Assembly: GCA_019232645.1 (NCBI GenBank)
Contig: JAFANO010000245.1
Span: 1 to 5,258, forward strand
Source of the DNA: Planctomycetaceae bacterium
Lineage (GTDB): Bacteria > Planctomycetota > Planctomycetia > Isosphaerales > Isosphaeraceae
DNA: 5,258 bases
Reading direction: 5' to 3'
Shown: positions 1-5,258 of the stretch, one piece after another
Position numbering within the stretch: position 1 is the stretch's first letter
Layout of the letters: each line of letters begins with the position of its first letter
Made by a program: the position numbers and the translations under genes
The notes under the pieces: model-generated
Seen by the model: only the letters and a program-made list of their open reading frames with translations
What the model was told of the DNA's origin: nothing
The model's database searches: none

Positions 1-1
1 C

Positions 2-1753
2 CGGCTCGAGGTCCTGCCCGGCGCCCGGGTCCTGAACGCCCCGGCCACGACACAGCAGATCGTCGTCCTGGGCCACCTGGCCGACGGCACGGTCCGCGAC
101 CTGACCCCGATCTGCTACTACAACTCTTCGAATCCCGAGCTCGCCGACGTCGACGCCGACGGGTTCGTCACCTTCAAGGCGCGGGGCGAGGTCGCGATCA
201 TCGCGCACTACCTCGACCTGGTCGCCAACGTCCGGCTGACCCACCTGGTCGAGGTACCCGGGTTCCGGGCCGTCGAGGTCCCCCGGGACAACGTGATCGA
301 CCGGGCGGTCTTCGCCAAGCTGAACCGGCTGCGGATCGCCCCGTCCCAGCCGTGCACCGACGCCGAGTTCATCCGCCGCGTCTCCCTCGACGCGATCGGC
401 GAGCTGCCCAGCCCCCACGAAGTCGAGGCGTTCCTGGCCGACCCGTCGTCCGACCGCCGCGCCCGGGTCGTCGACCGGCTGCTGGGCCGACACGAGTTCT
501 ACGACTTCTGGACGCTGAAGTTCGCCGACATCCTCCGCGCCAACAGCCGGCTGATCCAGAGCAAGGGGACCTCCGGCTTCAACCGCTGGATCCGGGCCCA
601 CCTCGAGCGGAACACGCCGATGGACCGGTTCGTCCGCGACCTGCTGACGTCCGACGGCTCGGCCTCCGAGAACCCGGCGGCCAACTACTACCGGATCAGC
701 CGCGACCCCGAGAGCTCGGTCGAGACGACCGCGCAACTGTTCCTGGGCGTCCGGATCCAGTGCGCCAAGTGCCACAACCACCCGTTCGAGCGCTGGACCC
801 AGGACGACTATTACGGCTTCGCCGCCTTCTTCGCGAGGGTCCGCCAGAAGAAGGGGAGCCTGCCCGATGACGAGATCATCTTCACGGCGAAGGACGGCGA
901 GGTCCGCCAGCCAAGGACGGGCCAGGTGATGCGGCCCAAGGCGCTGGGCGGCCCGGTCTTCGAGGACGGCCCGTCCACCGACCGCCGGGCTCAGCTCGCG
1001 TCATGGCTGACCGGTCCCGACAACCCGTTCTTCGCCAAGAGCCTGGTCAACCGCGTCTGGTACCACCTCGTCGGCCGGGGGATCGTCGAGCCGGTGGACG
1101 ACTTCCGCGACTCGAACCCCGCCTCCAACGACGAGTTGCTCGACGGCCTGGCCGCATCGTTCGTCCGGGACGGCTTCGACCTCAAGGCGCTGATCCGCGC
1201 GATCCTCACGAGCCAGACCTATCAGCTCAGCGCCCGGACCAACGAGCTGAACGCTAACGACACGCTCTACTTCTCGCACGCCTCCACCAAGCTCCTGCCG
1301 GCCGAGGTCCTGCTCGACGCCATCTCGACGGTCACCGGGACGGTCACCCCCTTTGACGGCCTGCCGACGGGCACCCGAGCCATCCAGATCCCCGACAGCA
1401 AGATGGAGAACCCCTTCCTCAAGACGTTCGGCCGCCCGGCGCGGGAGCTGGCGTGCGAGTGCGAGCGCGAGAGCGACGCGAACCTCTCGCAGGCGCTGCA
1501 ACTGATCGGCGGTGCGACGGTCAACGGCAAGCTCCGCGACGACAACGGCCGGATGGCGCGGCTCGCCGAGGGCGGCAAGTCGCCCGAGGAGATCACGCGG
1601 GAGCTGTACCTGGTCGCCCTGGCCCGCGAGCCCACCGCCTCCGAGATGGCCGCCGCCGTCTCGCACCTGGGCACGTCCACCGACCGCCGCCAGGCCGTCG
1701 AGGACCTGGGCTGGGTCCTGATCAACTCGAAGGAGTTCCTGTTCCGGCATTGA
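2..1753 (+). CDS. BIG2-like / DUF1549 (PSCyt2) / DUF1553 (PSD1) protein, 5' end outside window
   Basis: The frame is open from base 2 to the TGA at 1751-1753, giving 583 visible residues. A GTG at 293 (residue 98) could be taken as a start, but coding sense continues upstream of it, so the gene begins left of the window. Residues 1-90 look like a bacterial Ig-like BIG2 domain (QQIVVLGHLADGTVRDLTP, then NPELADVDADGFVTFKARGE). Residues about 95-285 match DUF1549/PSCyt2, with FIRRVSLDAIGELPSPHEV and a single haem-c-type CxxCH (CAKCH, residues 254-258, bases 761-775) followed by NHPFERW. Residues about 331-583 match DUF1553/PSD1, with FFAKSLVNRVWYHLVGRGIVE and the characteristic end NSKEFLFRH. 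The family is greatly expanded in Planctomycetes. It is thought to be exported and possibly redox-linked, but its biochemical role is unknown, and haem binding here is inferred from the motif only. Any signal peptide or PSCyt1 domain would be upstream. These genes are usually paired with a DUF1501 gene, which is not found here. Confidence 0.93.
   Translation, partial: RLEVLPGARVLNAPATTQQIVVLGHLADGTVRDLTPICYYNSSNPELADVDADGFVTFKARGEVAIIAHYLDLVANVRLTHLVEVPGFRAVEVPRDNVIDRAVFAKLNRLRIAPSQPCTDAEFIRRVSLDAIGELPSPHEVEAFLADPSSDRRARVVDRLLGRHEFYDFWTLKFADILRANSRLIQSKGTSGFNRWIRAHLERNTPMDRFVRDLLTSDGSASENPAANYYRISRDPESSVETTAQLFLGVRIQCAKCHNHPFERWTQDDYYGFAAFFARVRQKKGSLPDDEIIFTAKDGEVRQPRTGQVMRPKALGGPVFEDGPSTDRRAQLASWLTGPDNPFFAKSLVNRVWYHLVGRGIVEPVDDFRDSNPASNDELLDGLAASFVRDGFDLKALIRAILTSQTYQLSARTNELNANDTLYFSHASTKLLPAEVLLDAISTVTGTVTPFDGLPTGTRAIQIPDSKMENPFLKTFGRPARELACECERESDANLSQALQLIGGATVNGKLRDDNGRMARLAEGGKSPEEITRELYLVALAREPTASEMAAAVSHLGTSTDRRQAVEDLGWVLINSKEFLFRH
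761..775 (+). other. CxxCH haem-c-type motif in the DUF1549 domain
   Basis: Codons TGC GCC AAG TGC CAC encode CAKCH, inside the conserved family block that reads RIQCAKCHNHPFERW. The spacing fits covalent c-type haem attachment, and the 'PSCyt' name of the family reflects this motif. It is the only CxxCH in the visible protein. Haem loading is not demonstrated; the cysteines could also bind metal. Confidence 0.7.
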
Positions 1754-1790
1754 GGAGGCCGGCATGACGCCAGCTGGCTGTCGTCGATGA
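1752..1790 (+). other. Orphan Shine-Dalgarno plus ATG with an 8-codon abortive frame
   Basis: GAGGAGG (1752-1758) overlaps the stop codon of the DUF1553 gene. It is followed after 5 bases by ATG (1764-1766), an ideal bacterial start site. The frame then reads MTPAGCRR and ends at TGA 1788-1790. In planctomycetes a DUF1501 gene commonly begins at this position, tightly coupled to the DUF1549/DUF1553 gene. This may be the remaining start signal of a lost or replaced partner. It could also be chance, since GGAGG-like strings are common in GC-rich DNA. The sequence alone does not show that DUF1501 coding sequence was ever here. Confidence 0.3.
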
Positions 1791-1806
1791 CGTCACCCTG
1801 AACCGC

Positions 1807-1836
1807 ATGAAAATGGAGTTGGGTTGTCGTTATACT
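1807..1836 (+). promoter_or_regulatory. Candidate sigma70-type promoter P1
   Basis: The -10 candidate TATACT (1831-1836) matches 5 of 6 consensus bases. An 18-bp spacer separates it from ATGAAA (1807-1812), which matches 4 of 6 bases of TTGACA. The predicted start of transcription is near 1843, just before the hairpin at 1845-1859. It would give a long leader of about 235 nt for the helicase gene. The call rests on the motifs and on the local A/T enrichment in a GC-rich genome. Confidence 0.33.
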
Positions 1837-1844
1837 GGAGCCGC

Positions 1845-1859
1845 GTCCCTGCGAGGGAC
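1845..1859 (+). promoter_or_regulatory. Perfect short inverted repeat / hairpin
   Basis: GTCCCT, a GCG loop and AGGGAC form a 6-bp perfect stem with a 3-base loop. There is no T run after it, so it is not a standard intrinsic terminator. If promoter P1 is real, this hairpin lies within about 2-3 bases of the 5' end of the transcript. It could then stabilise the RNA, or act as an operator overlapping the start site. Either role is inference. Confidence 0.35.
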
Positions 1860-1917
1860 TGAGGCCGTGTTTGTCTCTGGTGCGGTGCGTCCAGCCCGCG
1901 GAAGAGTCCCATTGATT

Positions 1918-1940
1918 AAGGCGTACCGCGTGGGCCTTTA
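1918..1940 (+). terminator. Weak hairpin followed by TTTA (doubtful terminator)
   Basis: AAGGC (1918-1922) can pair with GCCTT (1934-1938), with an additional CC/GG pairing inside (1926-1927 with 1932-1933), and TTA follows at 1938-1940. The stem is short, bulged and lacks a real U tract. At best it is a weak attenuator or terminator between the two genes, and it may be chance. Confidence 0.12.
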
Positions 1941-1961
1941 CAGTTATTGGTGAGCAGGTGC

Positions 1962-1990
1962 TTGAGGAGTGCTTGCAAACATGGTAAGAT
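1962..1990 (+). promoter_or_regulatory. Candidate sigma70-type promoter P2 for the helicase gene
   Basis: TTGAGG (1962-1967) and TAAGAT (1985-1990) are separated by exactly 17 bp, the optimal spacing. Each hexamer matches 4 of 6 consensus bases. Transcription would start near 1997, giving a leader of about 80 nt before the ATG at 2079. The site lies in one of the few A/T-rich patches of the window. It is the better-placed promoter candidate for the downstream gene. Confidence 0.38.
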
Positions 1991-2078
1991 CTTAGTTTTC
2001 CCATGAGGTAGAGTTGGCTTGGGATCGCGCCGACAGCGGCACGACGCCGCATACCTGGACCGGTCTGGGGCGGATTCG

Positions 2079-5000
2079 ATGAATGAGCAGGGCATCCTCG
2101 CCGAGGATGATCGTACCATTTTGACCGCCGAGAGCTTCCTCCCGGGGACGATCGTCGAACTGCGGGGCCTTCGCTGGGAGGTCATCGAGGCGACCCCGAT
2201 GGGCGATCAGACCCTGCTGCGCCTGCGGGGCTCCGGCGGGGCTTTCGCCGGCTGCGAGGTCGATGTCCTGTCGCCCTTCGAGCGGGTCGATCTCGTCTCG
2301 CACGAGATCGACCCGACTCGGCCGACCCATCTGTCCAACTGGCTGGTCTACCACCAGGCGTTCCTGCTGGAGCAGGCCCTCGGCGCGGCCGCCCTGGTCG
2401 CCGTCCAGCCGGGACGACTGCGCATCGAGCCGTACCAGCTCGTCCCGGTCGCCCGCTGCATGCGGATGACTCGCCCCCGGCTGCTGCTGGCCGATGACGT
2501 CGGCCTGGGCAAGACGATCGAGGCCGGCCTGATCGTCACCGAGTTGATCGCCCGGCGCCGCGCCGGTCGTGTCCTGATCGTCACCCCCGCCGGGCCGCTC
2601 CTGGAGCAGTGGAAGGCCGAGATGGCCGAGCGGTTCGGCCTGCGGCTTGTGGTGGCCGACCGGGGCGAGCTGGACCGCATCCGCAAGGGGACGGAGCTGG
2701 GGACCAACCCCTTCGACCACCTGCCGCTCGTGCTAGCCTCGATGGACTATCTGAAGCAGGACCGCGTCCTGGATTGGCTGGAGCGGGCCCGCTACGACCT
2801 GATCATCCTCGACGAGGCCCATCACTATAGCGACACCGGGGCCGAGGACGACGACCGAGGCGACGCCAATCAGCGGCGCAAGCTCGCGCTGGTGTTGGCC
2901 AAGGCGGCCGATGCCCTGGTGCTGCTCTCCGCCACGCCGCACGACGGCCACGACCGCAGCTTCGCTTCGTTGCTGGAGCTGCTCGACCCCTCGTTGACCG
3001 ATGGCCGGGGGCAGGTGCGGGGCCAGGGCTATCGCGACTTCGTGGTGCGCCGCCTCAAGCGACACGTCAAGGTGACCCACCCGCAGACGGGCCACCCGGT
3101 CGGCTTCCCCGAGCGGCAGGTCGTCCCCGTGCCGGTGATCATGGACGACGCCCGCCACGCCGCGTTCCTGGCCGCCCAGCGTGAGCTTCTGGGCTTCGTC
3201 GCCCCGGAGCTGAAGCGGGCGATGCGGTTCCGGCGGTACGACGACGCCCTGGCGTACCTGGCCCTGCTCAAGCGATCCGTCTCGACGGCCTACGCCCTCC
3301 ATGCAACCGTCACCATGGTCCGCGACCGTTTTCGATCCCTGGCCGAGGAGGCCCAGGAGGAGGCCGAGGCCAAGCGGGGCCGCATCCGTACGCTCAAGGC
3401 GTTGCAGCGCAAGGCGGCCAAGTTCGGCGTCCTGACGCCCGCCGAGGAGGCCGAGCGGGAGCAGATGGAGGTCGAGGACCTGGCCCAGCAGCTCGCGCTC
3501 TGGTCCAAGGAGGGACGCGGCAAGCGGCGCGAGGCCGACCAGCGCGAGGACCTCGCCGAACGGCTGGACCGGGTCGTCGAGTTGGCGGCGAGCGGCCTTG
3601 GCCAGGACCCCAAGCTCGATGCGGTGGTCGAGAACCTCCGAGCCATCCGCCGCGCCGCGCCCGACGCCAACGTCCTGATCTACACCGAATACGCCGACAG
3701 CCTGGCGCAAGTTAAAAAGCGGCTCGACGACGAGAAGCTCGGGGCGGTCCTGACCCTCCAGGGCTCGGACGACGAGCCGGCGAGGCGGGCGACGACCCAC
3801 GAGTTCCGTACCCGGCCCCGGACGATCCTGGTCTCGACCGATGCGGCCAGCGAGGGGCTCAACCTCCACGAGCGCTGTCACCACCTGATCCACCTGGAGC
3901 TGCCCTGGAACCCCAACCGGCTGGAGCAGCGCAACGGCCGCATCGACCGCTACGGCCAGTGGCGCGAGCCGGTGGTCCGCTACCTGTACCTCAAGGGGAC
4001 CTTTGAGGAGCGGGTGCTGGCCCGGCTGGTGGCCAAGTTCGAGCGGCAGCGGACGCAGCTCAAGTTCGTGCCCAACACGCTGGGGCTGAACCGGCTGGAG
4101 CTGCCCGACGAGGGCGTCCTGGAGGGCCTGTTCCGGGTCGTCCCGGAACTCCAAACCGACGGGCCGGGGTTCCGCTTCGAGACCGAGGAGGACCGGGCGG
4201 ACGACCCGGACGTGCAGGCGCTCCTGGAGGAGATCGACCACAGCCTGAAGCGATTCGAGACGACGGCCCGGACCCACGACTGGCTGGGGGACGAGGGCCT
4301 GCACGCCGGGGAGATCGACAACCGGCAGGCGGAATCGGCGCGGCAGGCCGGCCGGCAGGTCGGCGAGGTCGACCTGGGTCAGTTCGTCCAAGACGCCGTC
4401 AAGATCGAGGGCGGCCGGGTCGTCGAGACGCCGTACGGGTTCGACCTGATCCTGCCCGACGCCTGGTCGCGCGGTCTGGGCGACCTGCCCGGCTGGGACG
4501 AGGAGCGGGGGCGGCTGCGGATCACGCGCGACCTGGACGTCACCCAGACTGATCGCAAGGAGACGGTCGGCTTCCTGGGCCGGGCGCACCCGATCGTTCA
4601 GCGGGCCATCGAGCGGGTCCGGCACCTGGCCCTGGGCCAGTACCAGGGGATCGACCGCCGGGTCTCGGCCGCCTATGCGCCCGACGGCCAGCCGGCCCTG
4701 GTCGCGACCTTCCTGGGCCGTCGTTCCAGCCGGGTCGGCCGCGAGATGGAGCGGGTGCTGGCCGTCCGGGTCGGCGCCGACCTCCGCCCGACGGCCGTGA
4801 TCGAATCGCACGGCTGGCTCCCCGACATCGACGACGGCGCCCCGACCCGCGAGGTCTGGGAGAAGCACTTCGCCGCCTGGGGTCCGCAGGCGATCGAGCG
4901 GGCGGGCGAGGCGGTCCGGGAGGCGTTCCGCTCGATCGCCGGCGAGTTCTCCCGAGACCACGATCGGATGCTGGACGGGGAGCAGAGGCGGCTCGACGAC

Positions 5001-5258
5001 TGGCTCAAGGGCCGGGCCGACGAGATCTGCGGTGAACTCCACGACGCGGGGCCGACGCTCTTCGACCGCGTCGAGCCGGCGGGGGAGCCCCCCACGCCGA
5101 CGGAGCGGCTGCGCGAGTTCGTCGCCGGCCGGGGCGCCGGGACGAAGCTGCGGGCCGCGGCCGAGACCGTACTCGGCTTCTACGAGCGGGAGGTCAAGCG
5201 GCTGGGCGACCGGCGGGATTTGCGCGCGCCCGAGTTGGCGCCACTGGGCCTACTGATG
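2079..5258 (+). CDS. SNF2/RapA-like DEAH-box ATPase, DrmD-like (possible DISARM helicase), 3' end outside window
   Basis: The frame runs 1060 codons from ATG 2079 without a stop to the right edge. GGGG (2067-2070) is a weak ribosome-binding site 8 bases upstream. The same frame has a TGA at 2004-2006, and a TTG at 2019 is a less likely start. Residues 18-65 form a small lead domain (SFLPGTIVELRGLRWEVIEA). RecA-like domain 1 has motif I DDVGLGKT (139-146, K145), Ia VLIVTPAGPLLEQW (165-178), II DEAH (245-248) and III SATPH (284-288). A charged, probably coiled-coil stretch spans about 418-507. RecA-like domain 2 has VLIYTEYADSL (532-542), ILVSTDAASEGLNL (583-596) and motif VI QRNGRIDRYGQ (617-627). 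Residues about 690-1060 are a charged C-terminal region containing FLGRAHPIVQRAIERV. The motifs resemble RapA/HepA (QRxGRxDRxGQ). The protein should couple ATP hydrolysis to movement on duplex DNA or remodelling of protein-DNA complexes. Size and style fit DrmD of class 1 DISARM. A stand-alone RapA-like protein is the main alternative. Confidence 0.92.
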   Translation, partial: MNEQGILAEDDRTILTAESFLPGTIVELRGLRWEVIEATPMGDQTLLRLRGSGGAFAGCEVDVLSPFERVDLVSHEIDPTRPTHLSNWLVYHQAFLLEQALGAAALVAVQPGRLRIEPYQLVPVARCMRMTRPRLLLADDVGLGKTIEAGLIVTELIARRRAGRVLIVTPAGPLLEQWKAEMAERFGLRLVVADRGELDRIRKGTELGTNPFDHLPLVLASMDYLKQDRVLDWLERARYDLIILDEAHHYSDTGAEDDDRGDANQRRKLALVLAKAADALVLLSATPHDGHDRSFASLLELLDPSLTDGRGQVRGQGYRDFVVRRLKRHVKVTHPQTGHPVGFPERQVVPVPVIMDDARHAAFLAAQRELLGFVAPELKRAMRFRRYDDALAYLALLKRSVSTAYALHATVTMVRDRFRSLAEEAQEEAEAKRGRIRTLKALQRKAAKFGVLTPAEEAEREQMEVEDLAQQLALWSKEGRGKRREADQREDLAERLDRVVELAASGLGQDPKLDAVVENLRAIRRAAPDANVLIYTEYADSLAQVKKRLDDEKLGAVLTLQGSDDEPARRATTHEFRTRPRTILVSTDAASEGLNLHERCHHLIHLELPWNPNRLEQRNGRIDRYGQWREPVVRYLYLKGTFEERVLARLVAKFERQRTQLKFVPNTLGLNRLELPDEGVLEGLFRVVPELQTDGPGFRFETEEDRADDPDVQALLEEIDHSLKRFETTARTHDWLGDEGLHAGEIDNRQAESARQAGRQVGEVDLGQFVQDAVKIEGGRVVETPYGFDLILPDAWSRGLGDLPGWDEERGRLRITRDLDVTQTDRKETVGFLGRAHPIVQRAIERVRHLALGQYQGIDRRVSAAYAPDGQPALVATFLGRRSSRVGREMERVLAVRVGADLRPTAVIESHGWLPDIDDGAPTREVWEKHFAAWGPQAIERAGEAVREAFRSIAGEFSRDHDRMLDGEQRRLDDWLKGRADEICGELHDAGPTLFDRVEPAGEPPTPTERLREFVAGRGAGTKLRAAAETVLGFYEREVKRLGDRRDLRAPELAPLGLLM
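2493..2516 (+). other. Walker A (motif I) of the SNF2 ATPase
   Basis: The codons encode DDVGLGKT (residues 139-146), followed by IEAG. K145 and T146 are the expected ATP-phosphate and magnesium ligands. The near-identical form DEVGLGKTIEAG is typical of RapA-type proteins. With the intact DEAH and the arginines of motif VI, this indicates a catalytically competent ATPase. Confidence 0.9.
3927..3959 (+). other. Motif VI (arginine-finger region) of the SNF2 ATPase
   Basis: The codons encode QRNGRIDRYGQ (residues 617-627), matching the SNF2 pattern QxxxRxxRxGQ and the RapA-like form QRxGRxDRxGQ. R621 and R624 occupy the arginine positions needed for ATP hydrolysis across the two RecA-like lobes. 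The motif is intact, which argues against a degenerate gene. Confidence 0.88.

Larger units (their letters stand above)
1754..2078. other. Intergenic region (325 bp) between the DUF1553 gene and the helicase gene
   Basis: No recognisable protein is encoded here. Several stretches are clearly richer in A/T than the flanking genes, for example around 1806-1836, 1906-1950 and 1970-2005. The region holds, in order, an orphan ribosome-binding site with an 8-codon frame, a 10-bp perfect palindrome GCCAGCTGGC (1769-1778), a candidate promoter, a perfect hairpin, a weak hairpin followed by TTTA (about 1918-1940), and a second candidate promoter. No strong intrinsic terminator (stable GC stem plus a long T run) follows the left gene. 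No IS terminal repeats or transposase fragment was recognised. Confidence 0.7.

Noticed and set aside
293..1753. GTG at 293 as the start of the DUF1549/DUF1553 gene
   Set aside because: The same frame is open to the left edge and encodes a convincing Ig-like domain directly before it. The GTG is the internal valine of the DNVIDRAVF segment.
1001..1765. 254-codon minus-strand open frame
   Set aside because: It is a low-complexity, R/G/V/L-rich shadow of the DUF1553 coding sequence, which has clear family motifs on the + strand.
1807..1953. 48-codon + strand ORF in the gap (starts MKMELGCRYT)
   Set aside because: There is no ribosome-binding site upstream, its frame overlaps the promoter and hairpin candidates, and it shows no similarity to a known small protein. 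A frame of this length is expected by chance.
1267..2052. 261-codon minus-strand frame crossing the end of the DUF1553 gene and the intergenic gap
   Set aside because: About half of it is antisense to well-supported coding sequence and the rest shows no family resemblance. I considered a transposase remnant (segment TTQLHFHAVQGDVIDD) but could not match it to a known transposase motif.
1754..2078. Insertion sequence ends, att site or CRISPR in the intergenic gap
   Set aside because: I saw no paired terminal inverted repeats, target-site duplication, tRNA end or regularly spaced repeats. Only short palindromes such as GCCAGCTGGC are present.
1992..2720. 242-codon minus-strand frame over the start of the helicase gene
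   Set aside because: It is antisense to the N-terminal and Walker A region of the ATPase, has no motif, and has the composition of a shadow frame.
2733..5042. 769-codon open frame on the minus strand
   Set aside because: It lies antisense to the helicase gene. Its translation is rich in L, V, G, R, P, D and Q with no recognisable motif. Long antisense frames are expected opposite GC-rich, G/C3-biased genes.

Overview
The window is GC-rich DNA with strong G/C third-position bias. It almost certainly comes from a planctomycete, probably of the Isosphaeraceae/Gemmataceae type. The main reason is the left-hand gene, which has the Planctomycetes-typical combination of an Ig-like (BIG2-type) domain, DUF1549 (PSCyt2) and DUF1553 (PSD1) in one protein. 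The genus assignment is inference.

Layout: (1) Bases 2-1753, + strand: the 3' part of the DUF1549/DUF1553 gene. Its reading frame is open to the left edge, so the gene starts outside the window. The GTG at 293 is internal and is not the true start. (2) Bases 1754-2078: a 325-bp intergenic stretch with more A/T-rich patches than either gene. It holds a strong ribosome-binding site followed by an ATG whose frame stops after 8 codons, a perfect 6-bp-stem hairpin, and two candidate sigma70-type promoters pointing right. (3) Bases 2079-5258, + strand: 1060 uninterrupted codons of a SNF2/RapA(HepA)-like ATPase running off the right edge. It is the largest real gene in the window.

The ATPase carries a full set of SF2 helicase motifs: DDVGLGKT, DEAH, SATPH, the STDAASEGLNL region and QRNGRIDRYGQ. 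Its layout, size and motif style resemble RapA-type stand-alone SNF2 proteins, including DrmD, the helicase that begins class 1 DISARM anti-phage operons. The helicase call is firm. The DrmD/DISARM call is a hypothesis, because the genes that would prove it (methylase, DrmA, DrmB, DrmC) would lie to the right of the window.

The two genes look functionally unrelated. The left one belongs to a planctomycete-specific cell-surface or cytochrome-like family and would normally be followed closely by a DUF1501 gene. Here the expected start signal is present but no partner gene follows. The 1754-2078 gap could therefore be the boundary at which an accessory (defence) cluster joined the chromosome. 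No tRNA, rRNA, CRISPR array, transposase or long repeat was seen.
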